A stretch of DNA of 10,269 nucleotides from an uncultured Lachnoanaerobaculum sp. (GTDB taxonomy: Bacteria > Bacillota > Clostridia > Lachnospirales > Lachnospiraceae): positions 1 through 10,269 of the forward strand of contig CALISX010000499.1 in assembly GCA_938041725.1 (NCBI GenBank). The letters run 5' to 3'. Of this stretch, positions 1 to 5,866 are shown in pieces. Position numbers and translations under genes: made by a program. The notes under the pieces are model-generated. The model was not told the origin of the DNA and did not search any database. It was given only the letters and a program-made list of their open reading frames with translations. Each line of letters opens with the position of its first letter. The first letter of the stretch is position 1.

Positions 1-1919
1 ATATCCTCTGTAACGGTTTCCGACAGGTTAAACCCTGCCTCCTTCAGGGACTTCTTTTCCCTGTCATTGATAATTCCGCCGCTGTCCTTGGTTTTTGGCA
101 AGGCTCCCTCGGCGGCCCCGATGACAAAAAGGGCCCGAATTCTTGGCAGCCTGGTTCTGGTCAAATCTCCCACTGTCACCCGGTCTGCTTTTGCAGGGAT
201 CACCCCCACCTGAATTTGGGAAAAGCCAGCCACAAACAGCTCCAGAACCTCTTTTTTTCTTAGCTTTTCCCCCTCCAAAAGGGCCTCCATTTTTTCAAAA
301 AGCCCCAGAACCTCCTCTAAAACCTGCTCATATTCCCTGGCCTTTGCCATATCTCCAGAAGGGGCCTCTCTGCTTTCCCTCTGGAATTCCTCCCCATTTC
401 CAGAAAATTCCTCTGCGATTTTCTTCAGCTTTTCCTCTGCAGAAACACTGTCCAAAAGCCCCCTGAGGGCTGCTGTCACCTGGGAGATGGATATGCTTCC
501 CTCCAGGGCTTCCTTCAAAGGCTGGATTTTTTCTAACATCCCCTGTTTAAAGGCATTGAGGGCAGGCAGCTCCTCAATGGAAATACCTGCAGCAGGCTGG
601 GTAAATTCCGCCGAAAACTTCTTATATCCCCGGATTCCCGTTTCCAAAAGATAATTGTCCAGCAAACAGACAGATTCCAAATCAAAACCGCATAATCCGC
701 AGCGTAAAAAGGGATTGATGCTTTCATAGGAAAAATTATCCGACACCAGCTGCAGCGCCCTTTGAATAAAATCCACCAGCTGATTGTTTTCAATGCCGGC
801 AGTTTCATCCATATAATAAGGGATGTCCAGCAGGTGAAAGCGGTTTCCGATGCCCCTTCCATAGTCTGCCATATTCCCGCAGATCACCCCGATCTCCCGG
901 TAGCGGTACCCCCTCTCCTTTACCAGCCGTTCAATTTCATTTCCTAAAAAGGCAATTTCCTCCTGGGGGCTGGATCCCTGCACCATGTAGATGCCCTTTG
1001 CCCCGGGACATGTGTTTTTCCTATGCCTGAGAAAATTTTTCTCCAAAAAATCCAACGAAGGATTCTTTAAAAAACGGGGGGCAATCCTCATGCCTTGATT
1101 TTGATGTACATACACCGGCCGAATTCCCCGGGTCTTTGCCATGGCCTCTAAGTCCCCCATCATCCTTTTGCTAAGGGCAAACAGCTCCGTTTCCACAGGA
1201 AGGGAATGGACATCTGTCTCCTGCCCCAGGGTAAAGGTAAAGGTCAGCCCGGCTCCCAAAGCCATCAGGCCCTCAATGATCCGCAGCTGGATGGGAGTAA
1301 ATCCTGTAAAGCCGTCAAATAAAAAAACACTTTCCTTTAAAAGGCTGCTTTTGGTGATACAGGATGCCAGCCGGTCCAGCACCTGCTCCGGAGTGATAAA
1401 CTTATTTTGAATAAAGGCATCAAAGGCTCTTTTCAACGCCAGCATATCCCCCAGCTTCATCCGGAGAATGGGAGGAAGGGCCGGATTTTCCCGGTTTTTC
1501 TCAATCAGCTCCTCCTTCACATCATATTGCAAAAGCTCTGATAAAAGGGATTTCATCTGATCTAAAAATCCCGGCTTCACATAATGTCCCCGCCAGATTT
1601 GTAAGGTATCCCTGGTTTTTCCTGCCACCCTTCGCAAAATCAAAGTTTTCCCCAGATCATCCAGCAGCGTTTCCTGTTCCAGATTCAGCTCGTCAAAGAC
1701 CCGGTAAGCCAGCCTGCTGAAGCTAAGCACATCAATGTTTCCTGTGGCATGCCGGGGATGCATTTCCACCAGCTCCCTTTGGGCCTGAAGGGTGGACTGC
1801 TCCGGCACCAGAATAAAAAAATTTTGTCTTGGATTTTCCAAAGAAGCATCTATTATATTCCGAAAAGCAGTGGTAGTTTTACCACTGCCTGAAGATCCGA
1901 AAATAAATGTAATATTCAT
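1..1919 (-). CDS. addB: ATP-dependent helicase/nuclease subunit B, AddB (5' part; runs off left edge)
   Basis: AddB is the partner of AddA in the AddAB (RexAB) complex, which resects double-strand DNA ends for RecA-dependent repair and does the job of RecBCD in most Firmicutes. The frame is open from an ATG at 1919 to the window edge: about 639 of the usual ~1150 codons, with no stop. The protein opens MNITFIFGSSGSGKTT, a Walker A loop at residues 8-15. This is followed by 'FFILVPEQSTLQAQREL' and 'IDVLSFSRLAYRVFDE', both typical of the AddB N-terminus, and later by 'LDIPYYMDE' and 'LTRTRLPRIRALFVIGAAEG', matching the inactivated-helicase region. The C-terminal nuclease domain and its iron-sulfur cysteines lie outside the window. 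The ATG overlaps the icd stop by 4 bp (ATGA). The nearest purine-rich stretch (AAGGA) is about 15 nt upstream, so translational coupling to icd is likely. addA would be expected further left. The family call is secure from motifs; length and completeness cannot be judged. Confidence 0.93.
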   Translation of the reverse strand, partial: MNITFIFGSSGSGKTTTAFRNIIDASLENPRQNFFILVPEQSTLQAQRELVEMHPRHATGNIDVLSFSRLAYRVFDELNLEQETLLDDLGKTLILRRVAGKTRDTLQIWRGHYVKPGFLDQMKSLLSELLQYDVKEELIEKNRENPALPPILRMKLGDMLALKRAFDAFIQNKFITPEQVLDRLASCITKSSLLKESVFLFDGFTGFTPIQLRIIEGLMALGAGLTFTFTLGQETDVHSLPVETELFALSKRMMGDLEAMAKTRGIRPVYVHQNQGMRIAPRFLKNPSLDFLEKNFLRHRKNTCPGAKGIYMVQGSSPQEEIAFLGNEIERLVKERGYRYREIGVICGNMADYGRGIGNRFHLLDIPYYMDETAGIENNQLVDFIQRALQLVSDNFSYESINPFLRCGLCGFDLESVCLLDNYLLETGIRGYKKFSAEFTQPAAGISIEELPALNAFKQGMLEKIQPLKEALEGSISISQVTAALRGLLDSVSAEEKLKKIAEEFSGNGEEFQRESREAPSGDMAKAREYEQVLEEVLGLFEKMEALLEGEKLRKKEVLELFVAGFSQIQVGVIPAKADRVTVGDLTRTRLPRIRALFVIGAAEGALPKTKDSGGIINDREKKSLKEAGFNLSETVTED

Positions 1920-3112
1920 AGCTTTTGTCTGATTTCCTTAATGAAATCCCCGCTGTTTACCACTCTTATTTCTTTTCCTTCCCAAAGAGCCGCCAAGTCC
2001 TTGGTCATAACCCCCTCTTCAATCAAAGAAAGAGTGGCTGCCTCCAGCCTCTTGGCAAACTCCTGCAAAGCCGGGTTGTTATCCAGCTCTCCTCTTTTTG
2101 CCAGGGCTCCGGTCCAGGCAAAAATGGTGGCTACCGGATTGGTGGAGGTTTTTTCTCCCTTTAAATGCTGGTAATAATGTCTTTGCACTGTTCCATGGGC
2201 CGCCTCATATTCATAGATGCCCTGGGGCGACACCAAAACCGAGGTCATCATGGCCAGGGAGCCAAAGGCAGAGGAAAGCATATCGCTCATCACATCCCCA
2301 TCATAGTTTTTACAGGCCCAAATAAAGCCGCCCTCGGCCTTCATCACCCGGGCCACAGCATCGTCAATCAAAGTATAGAAATAAGTGAGTCCTGCTTTTT
2401 CAAACCTTTCCCGGTATTCTCCTTCATAGATTTCCTGGAAAATATCCTTAAAGCTGTGGTCATACTGTTTGGAAATGGTGTCCTTGGTGGCAAACCACAG
2501 ATCCTGGTTTTCTCCCAAAGCATAGGAAAAACAGCTTCTGGCAAAGCTCTCAATGGAGGAATTCACATTGTGGATCCCCTGGAGAATGCCGGGACCGGAA
2601 AATTCATGAATCAGCTGTCTGGTTTCCTGACCGGAGGCATCGGTAAACACCAGCTCCGCCTTTCCCGGACCACAAACAATCCTCTCGGTATTTTTATATA
2701 CATCCCCATAGGCATGGCGGGCAATGGTAATGGGCTTTTTCCAGCTTTTTACACAGGGGGAAATCCCCTTTACCAAAATAGGAGCTCTGAAAACCGTTCC
2801 GTCCAAAATAGCCCGAATGGTGCCATTGGGACTTTTCCACATTTCACTTAACCCGTATTCCTTAACCCGGTCTGCATTGGGGGTGATGGTGGCGCATTTT
2901 ACGGCCACTCCGTATTTCTTCGTTGCCTCAGCGCTGTCAATGGTGACCTGATCCCCGGTTTGATTCCGATGCTCCAGCCCCAGGTCATAGTATTCTGTTT
3001 TCAAATCCACAAAGGGCAGCAGCAGTTCCTCCTTAATCATTTGCCAAAGAATCCGGGTCATCTCATCCCCGTCCATCTCCACCAAAGGGGTGGTCATTTG
3101 AATTTTCTCCAT
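1916..3112 (-). CDS. icd: NADP-dependent isocitrate dehydrogenase, eukaryotic-type homodimeric subfamily
   Basis: Oxidatively decarboxylates isocitrate to 2-oxoglutarate, giving NADPH and the carbon skeleton for glutamate. At 398 residues it matches the cytosolic/mitochondrial eukaryote-like subfamily rather than the E. coli type. Visible motifs are 'SPNGTIRAILDGTVFRAPI' (Arg100 and Arg109, substrate) and 'ITIARHAYGDVYK' with Arg132, which falls at the same number as the well-known human IDH1 Arg132. Also present are 'NYDGDVMSD' (metal-binding Asp273/Asp277 region) and 'EAAHGTVQRHYYQ', whose Arg-His pair reads the NADP 2'-phosphate, then 'KTSTNPVATIFAWTGAL'. The start at 3112 is favoured over Met6 because AAAGGAGG ends 4-5 nt upstream of it. 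It lies 46 bp after serS with no terminator and no convincing promoter between, and it overlaps addB by 4 bp, so serS-icd-addB could be one transcript. The sequence is full length with no missing catalytic residue seen. Confidence 0.96.
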   Translation of the reverse strand: MEKIQMTTPLVEMDGDEMTRILWQMIKEELLLPFVDLKTEYYDLGLEHRNQTGDQVTIDSAEATKKYGVAVKCATITPNADRVKEYGLSEMWKSPNGTIRAILDGTVFRAPILVKGISPCVKSWKKPITIARHAYGDVYKNTERIVCGPGKAELVFTDASGQETRQLIHEFSGPGILQGIHNVNSSIESFARSCFSYALGENQDLWFATKDTISKQYDHSFKDIFQEIYEGEYRERFEKAGLTYFYTLIDDAVARVMKAEGGFIWACKNYDGDVMSDMLSSAFGSLAMMTSVLVSPQGIYEYEAAHGTVQRHYYQHLKGEKTSTNPVATIFAWTGALAKRGELDNNPALQEFAKRLEAATLSLIEEGVMTKDLAALWEGKEIRVVNSGDFIKEIRQKL

Positions 3113-3158
3113 GGGCCCTCCTTTACTTTTCCGGTATAATCGTGGTTAAATACAAATC

Positions 3159-4439
3159 TCATCCTATGGTTTCCTTTCCTCCCATATAGGGGCGCAGGGC
3201 CTCCGGAATCCGTACCCTGCCGTCTTTTTCCAGATTGTTTTCCAAAAAGGCAATCAGCATACGGGGCGGAGCTGCCACGGTATTATTCAAGGTATGGGCA
3301 AAGTACTTCTGTCCCGATGCACCCTTTACCCGGATCCGCAGTCTCCTGGCCTGGGCATCCCCCAGATTGGAGCAGCTTCCCACCTCAAAGTATTTCTTTT
3401 GTCTGGGAGACCAGGCCTCCACATCACAGGATTTTACCTTCAAATCCGCCAAATCCCCGGAACAGCACTCCAGGGTGCGCACAGGAATATCCAGACTTCT
3501 AAAAAAGTCCACAGTATTTTTCCAAAGCACATCATACCATTTTTTAGACTCCTCCGGCCTGCACACCACAATCATTTCCTGTTTTTCAAACTGGTGGATC
3601 CGGTAGACTCCCCTTTCCTCCAGGCCATGGGCCCCCTTTTCCTTACGAAAACAGGGGGAATAGGAGGTGAGGGTATAGGGCAGCATTTCCTCTCCCTGAA
3701 TGGTGTCAATGAATTTTCCGATCATGGAATGCTCGCTGGTGCCGATTAAATACAAATCCTCCCCTTCGATCTTATACATCATGGCATCCATTTCTCCAAA
3801 GCTCATCACCCCTGTCACCACCTCGGAACGAATCATATAGGGAGGAATGCAGTAGGTAAAGCCTCTGTCGATCATAAAATCCCTGGCATAGGACAATACG
3901 GCAGAATGCAGTCTGGCCACATCCCCCATAAGATAATAAAATCCGTTTCCTGCCACCTTTCTGGCTGCATCCAGATCCAAGCCGGAAAGCCTTTCCATAA
4001 TCTGGGCATGGTAGGGAATTTCAAAATCCGGAACCACCGGCTCTCCAAAGCGCTCCAGCTCCACATTCTCCGAATCATCCTTCCCGATGGGCACCGTAGG
4101 ATCCATAATATTGGGAATGGTCATCATGATTTTTTTAATCTTTTCCTCCAGCTGGGCCTCCAGAGGCTCCAGCTCCTCCAGCCGCCTGGCCGCCTGGGCC
4201 ACCTCCACTTTGGCTTCCTGGGCCTGATCCCTTTGGCCCTTTGCCATGAGGGCGCCGATCTCCTTGCTGATTTTGTTTCTCTTGGCCCGCAAATCATCGG
4301 CCTCCCCCTTGGCTTTGCGCAAAGCGGCATCCAGCTCTATTACCTCATCCACCAGAGGAAGCTTATGCTCCTGAAATTTCTTTTGAATATTATCCTTTAC
4401 TGCCTGGGGATTTTCCCGCAGGAATTTCATGTCAATCAT
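3159..4439 (-). CDS. serS: Seryl-tRNA synthetase
   Basis: Class II aminoacyl-tRNA synthetase that charges tRNA-Ser (and tRNA-Sec where present) with serine in the cytoplasm. From the ATG at 4439 it has 426 residues, close to the ~425-430 typical of bacteria. Residues 1-110 form the long N-terminal coiled-coil arm, rich in K/E/R/A, that grips the long variable arm of tRNA-Ser. The catalytic core shows 'LIGTSEH' (T234/E236, serine binding), motif 2 'CFRKEKGAHGLEERGVYRIH' with Arg265, and motif 3 around 384-401 ('TLNNTVAAPPRMLIAFLEN'), followed by 'IPEALRPYMGG'. Motif 3 lacks the usual bacterial 'NGSGLAVGR' wording but keeps the arginine. An upstream in-frame TTG at 4475 would add 12 residues. 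The ATG is preferred because GGAG lies 8 nt upstream and 'MIDMKFLREN' matches the family N-terminus. A sigma-A-like promoter lies at 4493-4521. A tRNA-Ser gene sits about 1.2 kb upstream. Confidence 0.96.
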   Translation of the reverse strand: MIDMKFLRENPQAVKDNIQKKFQEHKLPLVDEVIELDAALRKAKGEADDLRAKRNKISKEIGALMAKGQRDQAQEAKVEVAQAARRLEELEPLEAQLEEKIKKIMMTIPNIMDPTVPIGKDDSENVELERFGEPVVPDFEIPYHAQIMERLSGLDLDAARKVAGNGFYYLMGDVARLHSAVLSYARDFMIDRGFTYCIPPYMIRSEVVTGVMSFGEMDAMMYKIEGEDLYLIGTSEHSMIGKFIDTIQGEEMLPYTLTSYSPCFRKEKGAHGLEERGVYRIHQFEKQEMIVVCRPEESKKWYDVLWKNTVDFFRSLDIPVRTLECCSGDLADLKVKSCDVEAWSPRQKKYFEVGSCSNLGDAQARRLRIRVKGASGQKYFAHTLNNTVAAPPRMLIAFLENNLEKDGRVRIPEALRPYMGGKETIG

Positions 4440-4458
4440 TTCCGGCTCTCCATTCTTC

Positions 4459-4566
4459 CTAGATTTTTCCAACAAAAGTATACATCAAAAAGAGTATACA
4501 TGAAATAAGAAAAACTGACAATGACACCCCCCGCTGCCTCCCGGCTCTTTTCCTCCACCGCTTCAT
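4459..4566 (-). CDS. Putative 35-residue basic/hydrophobic membrane micro-protein
   Basis: This ORF fills most of the gap between the DUF4846 gene and serS. Its ATG (4566-4564) overlaps the upstream TGA by 4 bp (ATGA), and a perfect AAGGAGG, contributed by the last codons of the DUF4846 gene, ends 4 nt before it. That is the same spacing as at icd. It stops at TAG (4461-4459), 19 nt before the serS ATG. The product begins MKRWRKRAGRQRGV, eight basic residues in the first 12, then continues as a hydrophobic stretch of about 17 residues (SLSVFLISCILFLMYTF) and ends VGKI. This looks like a single-pass membrane peptide with a cytoplasmic basic N-terminus. I recognise no family. Against it, the AT-rich hydrophobic codons also form the serS promoter, and 35 codons can stay open by chance. 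Start-stop coupling and the strong RBS are the main support. Confidence 0.4.
   Translation of the reverse strand: MKRWRKRAGRQRGVSLSVFLISCILFLMYTFVGKI
4493..4521 (-). promoter_or_regulatory. Sigma-A-type promoter for serS
   Basis: On the minus strand TTGTCA (4521-4516) and TATACT (4498-4493) are separated by exactly 17 nt, each with one mismatch to the vegetative consensus. Transcription would begin near 4486, giving a leader of about 45 nt before the serS ATG at 4439, too short for a T-box. A second copy of TGTATACT lies 16 nt downstream (TATACT at 4482-4477) but has no good -35 partner. The promoter lies inside the putative micro-protein ORF 4459-4566, so one reading or both may be correct. 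Confidence 0.6.
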
Positions 4567-5489
4567 CCATCCTCCTTTAAATATACAGGACGCATAAAGC
4601 TTCCTTGGGGAAAAGTATAGTTTTGGGTGCGGAAGGGATAGGTTATCTCCCCTTCGTAATACCAGGGGTCCTCGGGATGGGCAGGGTTTTTAATTACATG
4701 AAAGCTTTGGGCAGGCATAAAACCCTGGGACAGTAAGAAAGCCTTCTCCCCCTTCTCATTTTCACAAACATCCGTTACCAGCACCACATGGCCGGGGCTT
4801 CCCCCTTTGATAAAAATATCCCCTGCCTGCAGCTGGGAAAGCTCCAGCGGTTCCGCCTCCCTCTCCATAGATAAAGTGGAGGAATAGGCAAAGACAATAC
4901 GCAGATACTTTCGAAAGCTCTCCTCTCCCCCATCCGGCTGGGCTGTCTGCTGCCACTGGGGGGTATCCCCCAAAAACCGCACCCGGTATCCCTGCCGCCA
5001 CTTGGCAAAATCACATACAAAGCCGTCTACAAAATGAAAGCGGATCCGGTCTTCCTTCCCGGATTGATACAGATACTCTGCATAGATCCGCATAATGCTG
5101 TCAGCGCATTGCTGCAGATCCTCTTCTCCTACCTCCATGGAAAAAACAGCAGCATGGCCACTTCCTCCCTTTTCTCTTTTGTCAAAATAAAACACCGGGG
5201 TGCCATCAGGCTCCATGGGATACCGGCGTAAAAAAAGGGCAAAGCTCCCCTCGGAAGCCTCCACCCGGGTGTACCCCGCCGGCGGGATCATACGTTCCTG
5301 CAAAGTGGTTCCCTCTGGATTGATAAAATCAGAAAGGGAAGGGGCTCTCCCCTTTGTCTCCTCCTGTGTCGTTTCTACAACCCTTGTCTTGGAGACAGAG
5401 TCCAGGCTTTGATCCGGAGATCCCCCCTGGGTGCAGCCTGCTAGAACAAGGGCCAAGCCCCCCATTATGAAAATCTGCTTCCATTTCAT
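4563..5489 (-). CDS. DUF4846 domain-containing lipoprotein
   Basis: Predicted surface lipoprotein of 308 residues and unknown biochemical role. The N-terminus MKWKQIFIMGGLALVLAGC is a lipoprotein signal peptide: basic start, hydrophobic core, lipobox LAGC with Cys19 as the lipidated residue. A Ser/Thr/Glu-rich tether (20-60) follows. From about residue 70 on it matches my memory of DUF4846: 'FLRRYPMEPDGTPVFYFD', 'HAAVFSMEVGEEDLQQCADS' followed by 'IMRIYAEYLY', 'FRKYLRIVFAYSSTLSM', 'AGDIFIKGGSPGHVVLVTDV' and 'LLSQGFMPAQSFHVIKNP'. The 'GDIFIKGG-PGHVVLV' segment resembles the histidine loop of NlpC/P60-like hydrolases, but no catalytic cysteine can be assigned with confidence (Cys128 and Cys159 are the candidates). 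The start is supported by AAGGAG six nt upstream of the ATG. It is separated from tRNA-Ser by a terminator. No clear promoter is seen in the remaining ~70 bp, which hold only a small palindrome at 5514-5527. Confidence 0.87.
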   Translation of the reverse strand: MKWKQIFIMGGLALVLAGCTQGGSPDQSLDSVSKTRVVETTQEETKGRAPSLSDFINPEGTTLQERMIPPAGYTRVEASEGSFALFLRRYPMEPDGTPVFYFDKREKGGSGHAAVFSMEVGEEDLQQCADSIMRIYAEYLYQSGKEDRIRFHFVDGFVCDFAKWRQGYRVRFLGDTPQWQQTAQPDGGEESFRKYLRIVFAYSSTLSMEREAEPLELSQLQAGDIFIKGGSPGHVVLVTDVCENEKGEKAFLLSQGFMPAQSFHVIKNPAHPEDPWYYEGEITYPFRTQNYTFPQGSFMRPVYLKEDG

Positions 5490-5559
5490 ATCTGCTCCTT
5501 TCCAAAGATTCTAAAGGGACATCCCTTGCAAGAACCATCCCGCTCTGAAACTCCGATAG

Positions 5560-5607
5560 AAAAAAACGGCCCAAACCCCTGCAGCATCAAGGATCCAAGC
5601 CGTTTTT
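5560..5607 (-). terminator. Intrinsic terminator downstream of tRNA-Ser
   Basis: On the minus strand the arm 5607-5591 (AAAAACGGCTTGGATCC) pairs over 17 positions, six of them G-U wobbles, with 5562-5578, leaving a 12-nt loop. The 3' arm ends in GCCG followed by seven T (5566-5560). It begins 7 nt beyond the tRNA 3' end and would separate the tRNA unit from the DUF4846 gene. Confidence 0.85.
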
Positions 5608-5613
5608 CAAAAG

Positions 5614-5699
5614 CGGAAACGGTGGGATTCGAACCCACGTGCCCTTGCGGACAACCTGATTTCGAGTCAAGCTCGTTACGACCACTTCGATACGTTTCC
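5614..5699 (-). tRNA. tRNA-Ser (anticodon CGA, reads UCG)
   Basis: An 86-nt tRNA read by eye on the minus strand. The acceptor stem GGAAACG (5699-5693) pairs with CGTTTCC (5621-5615), and the discriminator is G (5614). The D stem is TCG/CGA, the anticodon stem CTTGA/TCAGG, and the loop CTCGAAA gives anticodon CGA. The long class II variable arm TGTCC-GCAA-GGGCA is the hallmark of tRNA-Ser/Leu. The T arm is GTGGG-TTCGAAT-CCCAC. The 3' CCA is not encoded, so it must be added by nucleotidyltransferase. The unit has a promoter at 5837-5865, an unusually structured leader and a terminator directly after it. Confidence 0.95.
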
Positions 5700-5711
5700 C
5701 CATACATCACA

Positions 5712-5755
5712 ACGGATCTGTGCCGCCCAAGGCAGCATATTTTCAGCAGATCCGT
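5712..5755 (-). repeat. Compound bulged hairpin immediately 5' of tRNA-Ser
   Basis: On the minus strand ACGGATCTG (5755-5747) pairs perfectly with CAGATCCGT (5720-5712). Inside it TGCTGCC (5737-5731) pairs with GGCGGCA (5727-5721, one G-U) around a TTG loop. The two stems stack directly on the 3' side, while the 5' side carries a 9-nt bulge CTGAAAATA. The element ends 12 nt before the tRNA 5' end. There is no U-run, so it is not a terminator. Function unknown; seen directly in sequence. Confidence 0.6.
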
Positions 5756-5774
5756 GCAGCTTCGCCGGGGGCTG

Positions 5775-5812
5775 CTATTGTAAACAGCAGACATCCCTGC
5801 TGTTTACAATAG
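5775..5812. repeat. Perfect 16-bp inverted repeat between gpmA and tRNA-Ser
   Basis: CTATTGTAAACAGCAG (5775-5790) and its exact reverse complement (5797-5812) flank a 6-nt loop ACATCC. As RNA from the minus strand, the hairpin can extend outward through CTG/CAG and GGG/CCC with small bulges. It is not followed by a T-run on either strand, so it does not read as an intrinsic terminator. It lies in the transcribed leader predicted from the promoter at 5837-5865. It could be an RNA hairpin, a protein-binding palindrome or the remnant of a small repeat element. Confidence 0.75.
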
Positions 5813-5836
5813 ACAGAAAGCCCTGCCAACGCTACT

Positions 5837-5865
5837 ATCATACAAAATTCCAAAGAAAACTGCAA
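5837..5865 (-). promoter_or_regulatory. Promoter of the tRNA-Ser unit
   Basis: TTGCAG (5865-5860) and TATGAT (5842-5837) on the minus strand are separated by exactly 17 nt and begin just after the gpmA stop. Transcription would start near 5830, about 130 nt before the mature tRNA, which makes 5712-5812 part of a transcribed leader. The -35 box matches the consensus at four of six positions and the -10 at five of six. Confidence 0.5.
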
Positions 5866-5866
5866 G

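Noticed and set aside
1..1919. Possibility that the leftmost 1.9 kb is non-coding, since no closed ORF spans it
   Set aside because: The minus-strand frame from 1919 is continuously open to the edge and reads as AddB with a Walker A motif; it only lacks a stop inside the window.
2165..2851. 228-codon plus-strand ORF
   Set aside because: It lies wholly antisense to icd, whose translation has all family motifs; the ORF has no recognisable protein character.
4440..4475. TTG start for serS giving a 438-residue protein
   Set aside because: The extra 12 residues do not look like the SerRS N-terminus, and the ATG at 4439 has a well-placed GGAG and the family-like MIDMKFL start.
3906..4508. 200-codon plus-strand ORF antisense to serS
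   Set aside because: Shadow frame of the SerRS coiled-coil region; no family features.
4436..4570. Alternative 44-codon ORF (ATG at 4570) overlapping the putative micro-protein and ending in an ATGA overlap with serS
   Set aside because: The AAGGAGG abuts this ATG with no spacer, and the product has no clear membrane or domain character. The ATG at 4566 is better placed.
5514..5527. Palindrome AAGGGA-CA-TCCCTT upstream of the DUF4846 gene
   Set aside because: Short, with no convincing promoter boxes around it; could be an operator but cannot be supported.
5486..5794. 102-codon minus-strand ORF across the tRNA-Ser region
   Set aside because: It reads through the mature tRNA and its terminator and has no protein-like features.
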